This document shows, piece after piece, positions 8,123-16,136 of a DNA stretch of 38,327 nucleotides. The DNA comes from Armatimonadota bacterium (GTDB taxonomy: Bacteria > Armatimonadota > Zipacnadia > UBA1398 > JAKPQA01): positions 1 through 38,327 of the forward strand of contig JAKPQA010000150.1 in NCBI GenBank assembly GCA_029547025.1. Reading direction: 5' to 3'. Numbering within the stretch: the first letter of the stretch is position 1; each line of letters begins with the position of its first letter. The translations under genes were made by a program, and so were the position numbers. A model generated the notes under the pieces. That model did not search any database, was not told where the DNA came from, and worked only from the letters and a program-made list of their open reading frames with translations.

Positions 8123-9514
8123 GTGTCCTGGACTCGACGGGGGTTCCTGGCCGCCGCAACTCTCGGCGCCGGAGCCGTCACCTCGCCCGCTGCCTCGGCA
8201 GGCGACGGTCCGGATGGCCTGGCCGCCATCGACACCATGCCCAACCTCTGCGCTCACGAGCACTGGGGCAGCCTGACATCCATCGGCCACACGGATGTGG
8301 GGTTCGTTGCCGATGCGGTCGCGGGCGCCGCGTCGGGAGAGACGGGACTCCTCGACCTACTGCTCGATCCCTACCTCGGCGGCTTCTTGGCTTGCGGGGG
8401 GTTCGACGGCAACCGGGCCGCGCGCGAGCTCGGCTGTGAGAGCCTGCCCGAGGCCATTCACCAGCGGCCCGAAGGCGTCCTCGAGGCCCTGCGACCCCAC
8501 CTCGCCACGCAGCGTTCGGTCGGCACACTGATGTGCATCGCCACCGGTGTGCGGGAGCTGTACGGCTTCGACCTGGACGGACTCTCGGCGGCCAACTGGC
8601 GCGAGCTGGACGCCGCCATCCGGCGTCACTACACCGACCCGTTCGCCTGGTACCGCGAGGCCATGGGGCGCGCGCACCTCACCGGACCCATCCGCCCGGT
8701 CGAGCTCAGCTACATGCTCGAGGCGGCCGACCCGGCCCTGGCGGCCCATGAACGAGCGTTCACCCATGCGCTCCTGCGGGTCGATGGCTTCATCGAGTGG
8801 CGGCGGCGACCCAGCGATCGCGTCCGCTACTGCATCGAGCGCACCGGCATCGAGCCCCACGATGCCGCCAGCTGGCGGGCGCTGCTCGAAGCGACCTTCG
8901 CCCTCGCACAGGAGCACGGCTGCGTGGGCATCAAGCAGCTCCAGGCCTACTCGCGTGACCTGGAGTTCGCCCCGCATGCCGATGGGGACATCGACCTGGC
9001 CGATGACTCGCCGCCGGCGGTACGCGCCTTCGAGGATTTCACCGCCCACGAGTGCTGCCGGCTGGCGCACGAACTGAGCTGGCCGTTTCAGGTTCATGTC
9101 GGCACCGCCAACCTGCCCCGCTCGAGTCCCCTTCCGCTCGAGGCGCTCGCCTATCGCTACCCGGGTGTCCGTTTCGTGCTGCTCCACACGTGGCCGTATT
9201 TCGATGAGTCCGCCTACCTGGCCCACTTTCTTCCCAACGTGTATATCGACACATGTTGGCTCGCGATTCTGAGCCCGTCGTTCCTCGAGGAGGCGCTGCG
9301 GAAGTACATTGGCTTTGTGCCCTCGCACAAGCTCATGTGCTCGCAGGACGCCACCAGCATCGAGATGGCCGTTGGTTCGGCGCGCCACAACCGCACCCTG
9401 CTGCGCAAGGTGCTCGGCGAGCAGGTGCGCGACGGCCGTTTCACCAAGCATCAGGCCCTCGAAGTTGCCCGCCGCGCCCTCCACGACAACGCGCGTGGGG
9501 TCTACGGGGCGTAG
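8123..9514 (+). CDS. Tat-exported amidohydrolase-superfamily protein
   Basis: 463 residues, GTG start with AGGAAGGG upstream. The N-terminus carries a twin-arginine signal (SWTRRGFLAAATLGAGAV, then an alanine-rich stretch ending ASA), so it should be exported folded. The rest looks like the Amidohydro_2 TIM barrel: a metal-binding HxH in CAHEHWG near residue 44, a histidine in QVHVGTAN, another in LLHTWPYFDES, and an aspartate in CSQDATS. These residues are what the metal-dependent hydrolase/decarboxylase superfamily uses. The substrate is not evident. It is followed by a second Tat-exported, sugar-isomerase-like protein, which suggests a shared extracytoplasmic role, perhaps on a sugar acid or carbohydrate-derived compound. 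Confidence 0.8.
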   Translation: MSWTRRGFLAAATLGAGAVTSPAASAGDGPDGLAAIDTMPNLCAHEHWGSLTSIGHTDVGFVADAVAGAASGETGLLDLLLDPYLGGFLACGGFDGNRAARELGCESLPEAIHQRPEGVLEALRPHLATQRSVGTLMCIATGVRELYGFDLDGLSAANWRELDAAIRRHYTDPFAWYREAMGRAHLTGPIRPVELSYMLEAADPALAAHERAFTHALLRVDGFIEWRRRPSDRVRYCIERTGIEPHDAASWRALLEATFALAQEHGCVGIKQLQAYSRDLEFAPHADGDIDLADDSPPAVRAFEDFTAHECCRLAHELSWPFQVHVGTANLPRSSPLPLEALAYRYPGVRFVLLHTWPYFDESAYLAHFLPNVYIDTCWLAILSPSFLEEALRKYIGFVPSHKLMCSQDATSIEMAVGSARHNRTLLRKVLGEQVRDGRFTKHQALEVARRALHDNARGVYGA

Positions 9515-9623
9515 CGGCGCCGCCGGCCGGGGACCATGCTCCCACACGCCATTCGGCGAAGGCCTGTGCCGCCCGGGGCAGAATGTACCTGTCAGCGCTG
9601 AGCCCAATGGGGGAGGAGACACC

Positions 9624-10532
9624 GTGAGCGGCCGGGTCACTCGCCGCCGGTTCGTGCGCGACGCGCTCGCCGCGGGCGCGCTGGCAGGTGCCCTCGCAAG
9701 CCGTCGGGGCTCTGCCGCCGATTCCCACGCCGGGGGGAGGCGCGTTGGCGCCATGAAGCTCGGTCTCGTGACATACCAGATGGGTGAGAAGCTGGCACTA
9801 GAGGAACTGATCACCCTGTGCGAACGCACCGGATTCGAGGGCATGGAGCTCCGCACCACGCATGCACATGGCGTCGAACCGTCGCTTGACGCCGCGCAGC
9901 GGCAGGCGGTCCGCGACCGTGTCGCTCAGTCGCCCGTGGTCATCTGCTGCCTGGGCACCACGTGCGAGTTCGACTCGCCCGATGCCGCCGTGGTCCAGCA
10001 GCACGTGCAGGAGGCTCGGCGCTTCGCCGACCTGGCTCGCGATGTCGGCGCTCAGGCTATCAAGGTCAGGCCGAACAACCTGCACGAGGATCAGGGGATC
10101 CCCGTCGAGCAGACGCTGAAGCAGATCGGAGCCGCGCTGACCGAAGTCGGTGGCTATGCCGAGGAACGGGGCATCGAGGTCTGGGTCGAGATCCACGGCC
10201 GCGGCACCGCCCATGTGCCCCACTGTCGGACGATCATGGACGCGTGCGGGCACCCGAATGTGGGGCTCACGTGGAACTGCAACGCCCAAGACATCGTGGA
10301 GGGCTCGATCCGCGAGAACTGGTTGCTGGTCCGCGACTGGATCCGCTGTCTGCACATCCATGACCTGTATGACCGGTCCTACCCATGGAAGGAGCTCTTC
10401 GCGCTGTGTCACGAGACGGGTTTCGACGGGTGGGCCAACCAGGAGATGGGTGGCAGTAGCGACGCCGAGCGCGTGCTGCACTACTACCGCGCCCTGTTCG
10501 ACGCCATGGTTGAGGAGGCCCGGCGCGGCTAG
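9624..10532 (+). CDS. Tat-exported sugar phosphate isomerase/epimerase-like TIM-barrel protein
   Basis: 302 residues from the GTG at 9624, which has GGGAGGAG directly upstream; the frame is open earlier but overlaps the preceding gene. The N-terminal GRVTRRRFVRDALAAGALAG is a Tat signal. The mature part, from MKLGLVTYQMGE on, resembles the AP-endonuclease-2/xylose-isomerase-like barrel (IolE/Hps-like). Putative metal ligands lie in WVEIHGRG, the LHIHDLY segment and a C-terminal ANQEMGG. Relatives isomerise or epimerise sugars or inositols; exported versions are common in lineages with large carbohydrate repertoires, and their substrates are mostly unknown. It probably works with the neighbouring exported amidohydrolase. 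Confidence 0.78.
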   Translation: MSGRVTRRRFVRDALAAGALAGALASRRGSAADSHAGGRRVGAMKLGLVTYQMGEKLALEELITLCERTGFEGMELRTTHAHGVEPSLDAAQRQAVRDRVAQSPVVICCLGTTCEFDSPDAAVVQQHVQEARRFADLARDVGAQAIKVRPNNLHEDQGIPVEQTLKQIGAALTEVGGYAEERGIEVWVEIHGRGTAHVPHCRTIMDACGHPNVGLTWNCNAQDIVEGSIRENWLLVRDWIRCLHIHDLYDRSYPWKELFALCHETGFDGWANQEMGGSSDAERVLHYYRALFDAMVEEARRG

Positions 10533-10570
10533 CCCGCGTACGACCAGACCCTGTGCTTGGAGGCTAACAG

Positions 10571-11821
10571 ATGAGAACCACAGCACTCGCAACCGCACTG
10601 CTCCTGGCGCTGATTGCCGGGGTGCCCGCCGCGTTCGGCCAGTGGGGCGGAAGTGCCTTGTCGCCGCCGGTGATCACAGCCCAGGAGCGAGCCACCGAGG
10701 TCGCCGCGAAGGAGGCCCGGGTCCAGGCGTTTCTGCGCGAACAGAGACTCGAGGCGGTGTTCCTGGCCCAGTACCGCAACTACTCCTGGGTCACCGGCGG
10801 GTCGGAAGACACCATCGTCATGGCCGCGGAGTCGGGCCCGGTCACTCTGGTGTTGACGCGGGACGGCTCCAAGTACGCCCTGTGCGCCAACGACGAGGAG
10901 GCCCGGAACCGGGACGAGGAACTGGCGGGCCTCGGGTACGAGATGATCTCGTGGGAGTGGTTCCACAACTTCGATGCCACTTCGCCGCAGGAGGAGTTTG
11001 CCCGGAGCAAAGGCTGGGAGCCCGCCGAGATCGGCTCGGACATGCCGGTTGCATGGGCGACCGACGTCGCCAAGCAGTTTGCGCCGCTGCGCTTTGCGCT
11101 CACCGAGCCTGAGATGAAGAAGTACCGCTGGCTCGGTCGCGAATGCACGGAGGCGTGCACCGAGACATGTCGCGAGATCCGACCGGGCATGACCGAGAAG
11201 CAGATCCAGCGCGTCATCGCCGACAAGCTCATGGCTCGTGGCATCACGCCTACCGTGCTCCTCATTGCTGTCGATGGTCGGCTGTTCCAGCACCGCCACG
11301 CCATTGCGACGGACAGGAAGCTCGAGAAGTATGCTCAGGTGAACATCTGCGCCAGGAAGTGGGGCCTCGTCATCGCCGTCACGCGCTATGTCCACTTCGG
11401 TCCCATCCCGGCGGAGCTGGGGCACCGGCTCCGGGCCTGTGCCCGGGTGACCGGCGCGTTCCTGAGCGCCCTGAAGCCCGGTGTCACGGCCGGTGAAGTC
11501 TTCCAGGCCGGTATCGAGATGTACGCGCGAACTGGGTTCCCTGACGAGTGGCGGCAACACCACCAGGGCGGCGCCACGGGCTATGCGGAGCGCGAGTGGG
11601 TCACCTTCCCCGGCGATCCGACACCCATCGTGGGCGACCAGGCATTCGCGTTTAACCCGACCATTATGGGTGCCAAGGTGGAGGACACGGTTATCCTCCA
11701 CGCCGACGGGACTCTCGAGAACGTCACCCAGACGCTCGACTGGCCCAACATCCCCATCGCCCTCACCGGGCCGGCGGCTGGACAGACCTACTATGCGCCC
11801 AGCATCCTCGTCCGTCACTAG
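10571..11821 (+). CDS. Exported M24 (creatinase/aminopeptidase P) fold protein lacking most metal ligands
   Basis: 416 residues with a Sec signal peptide (hydrophobic LATALLLALIAGVPAAFG). GGAGG lies about seven bases before the ATG. The N-terminal domain (about 45-190) and C-terminal pita-bread domain (about 190-390) have the layout of Xaa-Pro aminopeptidases. However, the positions that normally supply VDxG and SDxTR metal aspartates read NICARKWG and IAVTRYVHFG. The normal EPG glutamate is replaced in FAFNPTI. Only the histidine of HHQGGATGY and the glutamate of KVEDTV remain. Similar DGRLFQHRHAIATD-type proteins seem to form a conserved subgroup rather than a decayed copy. A non-peptidase or metal-independent activity is therefore likely, but I cannot name it. 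Confidence 0.75.
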   Translation: MRTTALATALLLALIAGVPAAFGQWGGSALSPPVITAQERATEVAAKEARVQAFLREQRLEAVFLAQYRNYSWVTGGSEDTIVMAAESGPVTLVLTRDGSKYALCANDEEARNRDEELAGLGYEMISWEWFHNFDATSPQEEFARSKGWEPAEIGSDMPVAWATDVAKQFAPLRFALTEPEMKKYRWLGRECTEACTETCREIRPGMTEKQIQRVIADKLMARGITPTVLLIAVDGRLFQHRHAIATDRKLEKYAQVNICARKWGLVIAVTRYVHFGPIPAELGHRLRACARVTGAFLSALKPGVTAGEVFQAGIEMYARTGFPDEWRQHHQGGATGYAEREWVTFPGDPTPIVGDQAFAFNPTIMGAKVEDTVILHADGTLENVTQTLDWPNIPIALTGPAAGQTYYAPSILVRH

Positions 11822-11894
11822 GGACGCCTGAGCATGAGACGAGACGGAGCCGGGGCGTCCGCCTTGGCTCCGTTCGCGCGAGACGGAGGAGACC

Positions 11895-13073
11895 ATGCCT
11901 CCGGCAGCGGGCACCGCGCCGGCTCTCGAGCTGCTGATTCGCAGTGAGAGCGGCGATGGGTATACGGTGTGCCACTACGCCTCGCACGAGGGTGGCCTGC
12001 GGTACCGGCCCTGCTTGGTGCCGCCCGAGCAGTATGAGGTGAACTGCATCGCCGTGGCAGACGGCGAGCCGCCCGTATATCTTGTTCGAAGCCTGGAGAC
12101 CGGCGCCATCGTCCAGCTGTCCGCGGCCGCCCACGGGGTGTTCCGCGGCATGGACGGCCGGGCGAGTCTTCTAGACCTCGTGACCACATTGTTCGTGAGT
12201 ACGGGCGCGCTGAGCCCGGCCGAGGTGCGCCAGACCGTGACCGAACTCCAGCGCGCCGGTCTGCTCGTCACCCGGCCTCAGAGGCATCTGCGGGCATCGC
12301 CCTGGCGGCGCGCGGCCGCTACCCTGGGGATACCGGGCGCCAACCGGGGCATCGCGGCCCTCTACCGCTGCGCGGCACCCGTCTTGTTCTCGGCCTGGGC
12401 GCCGTGGTTCGCGTTGGTCATCGTGGCCCTGGGCGTCTTCGCCAACGCCGCTCTGCCCTGGCGGTCCACCGCGACCGCGCTCCGCACGCACTGGGAGGTC
12501 GGGGCGGCGGCCACCGCGGTCGTGCTTGGGCTCGTCCTCCCGGCGCACGAGTTGGCCCATGCCTTCGTTTGCCGGCGCTTCGGTCGTCGTGTGAAGGCGC
12601 TGGGTGTACGCTTGCTCTGGGGCGTTCTGCCCGTCCCATACGCCGACGTCACCGAAGTATGGATGGCCAGCCGCCGGGCTCGCGCGCGGGTGTATTTGGC
12701 CGGGCCGCTTTCGACCCTGGTTTTCGGCTCGGCCATGGCGCTGGCGGCCTGGCTCATTCCGCCGTCGCCCGTCCGGGCCATCGCTCACGCCAGCGCCACG
12801 GCGTCGCTGGCACTGGCGGCCGCAACGCTTTGTCCCTTCCTGGGCTACGCTTCCGACGGGTACTACGTGCTGGCCAGCCACTGGGGCTCCCCCAGCCTGC
12901 GACAGGACGCGCTGCGGCTTGTGGCGCGCGCCCTGTCTCGTCGCGTTAGGCAGAAGGGGTTCTCACCCCACGAACGAAGGCTGCTGGTGTTCGCCGCGGC
13001 TACCCTGGGCTGCCTCAGCGCCATGGTGGGATGTGCCGTGTGGGGGTGCCTGGCCCGCGTCTCAGGCCCATAG
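11895..13073 (+). CDS. PqqD-like domain plus M50 (site-2-protease family) membrane metalloprotease
   Basis: 392 residues, ATG preceded by GGAGGAG. Residues about 50-125 resemble a PqqD-type winged helix (VYLVRSLETGAIVQLS, then helices), a fold that binds leader peptides in RiPP systems. From about 150 the protein is membrane-embedded. It has the zinc motif HELAH (H218, E219, H222) in one membrane segment and SDGYYVL (D321) in a later one, matching the HExxH and xxDGYY signatures of this peptidase family. The order resembles the 'putative peptide zinc metalloprotease' group. It may cut a membrane or exported peptide. It is followed 16 bases later by a cyclic-nucleotide-binding protein, probably co-transcribed. 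Confidence 0.82.
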   Translation: MPPAAGTAPALELLIRSESGDGYTVCHYASHEGGLRYRPCLVPPEQYEVNCIAVADGEPPVYLVRSLETGAIVQLSAAAHGVFRGMDGRASLLDLVTTLFVSTGALSPAEVRQTVTELQRAGLLVTRPQRHLRASPWRRAAATLGIPGANRGIAALYRCAAPVLFSAWAPWFALVIVALGVFANAALPWRSTATALRTHWEVGAAATAVVLGLVLPAHELAHAFVCRRFGRRVKALGVRLLWGVLPVPYADVTEVWMASRRARARVYLAGPLSTLVFGSAMALAAWLIPPSPVRAIAHASATASLALAAATLCPFLGYASDGYYVLASHWGSPSLRQDALRLVARALSRRVRQKGFSPHERRLLVFAAATLGCLSAMVGCAVWGCLARVSGP

Positions 13074-13089
13074 AGCAGGAGAATGCCGC

Positions 13090-13617
13090 ATGGGATCCGA
13101 GAGTGGCCTCGGCGGGCAGATCGCGTTCCTTCGGACGGTTCCGCTCCTGCGGCACGCACGCCTGGCCGATCTCGAAGCGCTCGCCGGCTGGGCTTCGGAG
13201 CGGACCTACGGCCGGGGTCAGATCATTTTCCGCGAGGGCCAGCCGGGCCGGGAGCTCTACATCGTCCGGTCGGGAGAGGTGATCGTGAGCCAGCGCCTGC
13301 GTGGCCGGGTCGAGAACGTGATCGCCCGCTTCGGTCCCCGCGAGTTCCTGGGCGAGCTGGGCTGGATCACGGGTTCTCCCCGCACGGCGACGGCACAGGC
13401 CCACTGTGATTCCACGCTCATCCACGTGCCCGGCGAGCGGCTCTTCGAGGTGATCGAGACCGCTCCGGAGACCGCCTGCCGGCTGCTCCTCGCTTTGGCG
13501 GAGGAGTTCGCCGAGCGCATCAGTGAGACCAACCAACGCCTGCGCCAGGCCGTTCTGTGGGGGCTGGACGCGACCGGTTACCCGGACGACGCCGTGCCGC
13601 CAGGAGAGGTGACCTGA
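13090..13617 (+). CDS. Cyclic-nucleotide-binding domain protein
   Basis: 175 residues; AGGAG precedes the ATG at 13090. It is essentially a single CRP/PKA-type cNMP-binding beta-roll. FREGQPGRELYIVRSGEV is the start of the barrel and FLGELGWITGSPRTATA is the phosphate-binding cassette with the usual E and R. A helical tail (about 130-175) follows, but I see no helix-turn-helix, so it is not a CRP-type transcription factor. In some bacteria such domains are fused to M50 peptidases; here they are adjacent genes. I infer that it could regulate the protease next to it. Its stop codon abuts the GTG of the next gene with no spacing. Confidence 0.83.
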   Translation: MGSESGLGGQIAFLRTVPLLRHARLADLEALAGWASERTYGRGQIIFREGQPGRELYIVRSGEVIVSQRLRGRVENVIARFGPREFLGELGWITGSPRTATAQAHCDSTLIHVPGERLFEVIETAPETACRLLLALAEEFAERISETNQRLRQAVLWGLDATGYPDDAVPPGEVT

Positions 13618-14682
13618 GTGGGAATCCGCCCATACCGTTCATTTGGTTGCCGCATCAGTGACGAGTTCACATACCGAGGTCTGCGCGTCTGCGTGCTCGA
13701 GAACGAGCTGCTGCGCGTGAGTGTCCTGGTTGACCAAGGGACCGACATCTTCGAGTTCCAGTACAAACCAGTGGGTATCGACCTGCTGTGGCAGTCGCCC
13801 CGCGGAGTGCAGCCCTCCGCCCCGTTCATTGCGAGTCGGGAGGCGGCTCACGGCAGCTTCTCCGACTTTTACGAGGGTGGCTGGCAGGAGTGCTTCCCCA
13901 ACGGCGGCCGGAGCTGCCATTACCGCGGAGCGGACCTGGGGCTGCACGGCGAGGTTTTCGGTCTCCCGTGGGAGTGCTCGGTCATCGAGGATTCGCCGTC
14001 GCACGTTGCCGCGCGGTTCTGTGTCCGAACACCGCGCACTCCCTTTTTCCTCAGCAAGACGCTGCATCTTGAGGCGGCGAGCCCCGTTTTGCGGATTGAA
14101 GAGGAACTGGTCAACGAGTGCAATGAAGCGATGGATTGCATGTGGGGTCATCATCCTGCATTCGGCGCACCTTTCCTATCGGGCTCCTGCATTATCACGA
14201 CCGGTGCGAAGACTGCGGTGCTGCACGATGCCGATGACCCCCAGAGCCGGTTTGCGGCCCCCCTCAGCGCCGCCTACCCACGCGTACCCGACCGTCGCGG
14301 TCAGCCGGTGGACATCAGCAAGGTCCCCGATCGCCATGCGACGGTGTCGGATATGTTCTACCTGACGGACCTAGCAGAGGGATGGTATGCAGTTACCAAT
14401 ACAGATCTGGGTCTGGGGTTCGCCATGACCTTTGATCCCAGCGTGTTCCGCCACATCTGGTACTGGATCGCCTGCAACGCGCCGTCGGGTTCTCCGTTCT
14501 ACGGCCGCGCTTACACGGTGGCTCTCGAGCCCTTCACGTCATTTCCGGCCGTCCTTGCAGACGCCATCGAAGCTGGCCGCCAGCTCACTCTGCCGCCCTA
14601 TGGGGCCGTGCGGACATGGCTGGCCGCCGGAGTGTTCGAAGCCCGGGTCCCGCCGCAACATCGGACACAACTCCCATGCTAG
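13618..14682 (+). CDS. Aldose-1-epimerase-fold protein (DUF4432-like)
   Basis: 354 residues, GTG start immediately after the previous stop, with GGAGAGG upstream in the preceding gene, so translation is probably coupled. The sequence is beta-rich. LENELLRVSVLVDQGTDI and LLWQSPRG near the N-terminus, WQECFPNGG in the middle and a GHHPAFGAPFL segment resemble the galactose mutarotase-like superfamily, in particular the DUF4432 branch. These enzymes bind sugars and may epimerise or mutarotate them. No signal peptide is seen. It fits the carbohydrate theme of the two exported enzymes upstream, but its substrate is not evident. Confidence 0.72.
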   Translation: MGIRPYRSFGCRISDEFTYRGLRVCVLENELLRVSVLVDQGTDIFEFQYKPVGIDLLWQSPRGVQPSAPFIASREAAHGSFSDFYEGGWQECFPNGGRSCHYRGADLGLHGEVFGLPWECSVIEDSPSHVAARFCVRTPRTPFFLSKTLHLEAASPVLRIEEELVNECNEAMDCMWGHHPAFGAPFLSGSCIITTGAKTAVLHDADDPQSRFAAPLSAAYPRVPDRRGQPVDISKVPDRHATVSDMFYLTDLAEGWYAVTNTDLGLGFAMTFDPSVFRHIWYWIACNAPSGSPFYGRAYTVALEPFTSFPAVLADAIEAGRQLTLPPYGAVRTWLAAGVFEARVPPQHRTQLPC

Positions 14683-14871
14683 GCAGGTGCCGTGCGGTGA
14701 CAAAAGAATCCGCGGATTGGGTGCAACATGCGCTGCCCTGACGGGTCCAAGTCCATGCGGGCACCCGGGTAGGGCGGGCCACGGAACCGGTGCCGGAGAC
14801 GGGCTCTGCCCCGTGAGGGCGCGTGAGCCGGTGAGGGTGCAGCAGAGACGTGGGAGGGAGGCGAGGGGCCG

Positions 14872-16017
14872 ATGACGTGTCGTGAGGCGCGAGACCTCGT
14901 TCGGCAGCATCTGGCGGGCACGCTCGATGCCGCGTGGACGTCGCATCTCGAGCGGCACCTCGCCACCTGCGACGCCTGTGAGACCCTCCTGGATGAGCTG
15001 CTGGCGCTGCAGCCGGGGACTGCGGGCGAGGCGATTCCCGAGGGACTTCACCATGACGTGTTGGCCTTGGTGATCGACCAGCCGGCGGGCCTGGCCGACG
15101 ACTGCTACCTCATGGCTCCGTTGCTGTCGGCTGCCATTGATGGCGAGCTCGACCACGCGGATGCCGCGACGCTCCAGGTGCACCTGGATGGTTGTGTGAG
15201 TTGCCGGGGTGCGTTGGAGCGCATGAGGTCCCTGAACGCCAGCATCCGCGCCCTGCCGTGGGCCGAGCCGCCTCGTGCTTTGGATCGCCGGATCCACGCC
15301 CTGATCCCGATGCCCTCTCGCTCGCTGGGCCGCCGCGTGGCGGCGTGGCTGCGTCGGCTGCCCGCGGCCGCGCGGCCCGCCCATGCGGCACTGCCGCTCG
15401 CCGCCGCGGCGGCCCTGGCTCTCATCATCGCACTCCCCCGGGTGCAGCAGCCGTCGCCGACGGCGCTGAGCCCGACGGTTGGCCCTGCGTCATTCGAGGG
15501 GAGCGCCTCGCCTGACGTGGAGATGCCGGCTGTGGTGAGCGACACCGTGTCGAGTCCGGTGGCCCCACAGCCGGCGGCGCCAGCCCGTGTGGCGGCGGTC
15601 GGCGCCCCGAGTCCGAGGCCCCGCACCGAGCGCGCTGCTCGTGTCCTTCTGGACCGGGCCCGCTCGGTGGGGTCACGCCTGGTGACTGTGGCTACGGCTA
15701 CCGCCTCGGCACCGATCCAGGCTCGGGGCTCGGTCGAGACTGTCGCTGATGATGTGGTGGTACTGAAGCTCGATCGGCACGAGAAGAGCCCGGTCCTGCG
15801 TTATACTTCTTTGGCGCGGATGCCTGAGCTTTATGGGTATGAGCCGGACACGCTGCGGCCCGACATTACCGGGCTGGCAGACGGCGGCGCCCCACGGCGC
15901 GAACCGATGGAGGCTGTGGCCGAGGTGGTGGCCAACCTCGACCACTACGACAGTTTCGCGGGCGGGCCCCAACCGCTCCCCGCGATGGCCATGACGGCGG
16001 GGCTGCTCTACCAATGA
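14872..16017 (+). CDS. Membrane protein with two anti-sigma-type zinc fingers (zf-HC2)
   Basis: 381 residues. The cytoplasmic N-terminal part holds two zf-HC2-like modules. The first contains HLERHLATCDAC (H29, C33, C36, with C3 upstream) and the second HLDGCVSC (H104, C108, C111, with C78 upstream). One membrane segment follows at about 172-188, then a proline/alanine-rich extracytoplasmic region of about 190 residues with no domain I recognise. This is the architecture of a transmembrane anti-sigma factor, but doubled at the N-terminus and without a sigma factor gene beside it. A GGGAGGGAGG-like purine tract precedes the ATG. Its stop overlaps (ATGA) the open frame of the next gene, which encodes a predicted beta-barrel, suggesting joint expression. 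Confidence 0.72.
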   Translation: MTCREARDLVRQHLAGTLDAAWTSHLERHLATCDACETLLDELLALQPGTAGEAIPEGLHHDVLALVIDQPAGLADDCYLMAPLLSAAIDGELDHADAATLQVHLDGCVSCRGALERMRSLNASIRALPWAEPPRALDRRIHALIPMPSRSLGRRVAAWLRRLPAAARPAHAALPLAAAAALALIIALPRVQQPSPTALSPTVGPASFEGSASPDVEMPAVVSDTVSSPVAPQPAAPARVAAVGAPSPRPRTERAARVLLDRARSVGSRLVTVATATASAPIQARGSVETVADDVVVLKLDRHEKSPVLRYTSLARMPELYGYEPDTLRPDITGLADGGAPRREPMEAVAEVVANLDHYDSFAGGPQPLPAMAMTAGLLYQ

Positions 16018-16136
16018 GGAGCCCACTGCCCTGGAGCTGCCAACGGAATCCCGGGTGGATGGACTGGCGTCTGGGCCGGTCTCGAGGTCCCGCACTTGAA
16101 CCGGAACGCCTGGCTCGCCGTTGGGATGGGTTAGAT

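Noticed and set aside
14683-14871. Riboswitch or ECF promoter before the double zinc-finger gene
   Set aside because: I looked for AAC-N16/17-CGT pairs and for strong stems. None was convincing in this 189-base gap.
16014-16136. Start of the beta-barrel gene at the ATGA overlap
   Set aside because: The added 41 residues look nothing like a signal and precede a clear signal peptide with its own ribosome site at 16137. The overlap start is kept only as a possibility for coupling.
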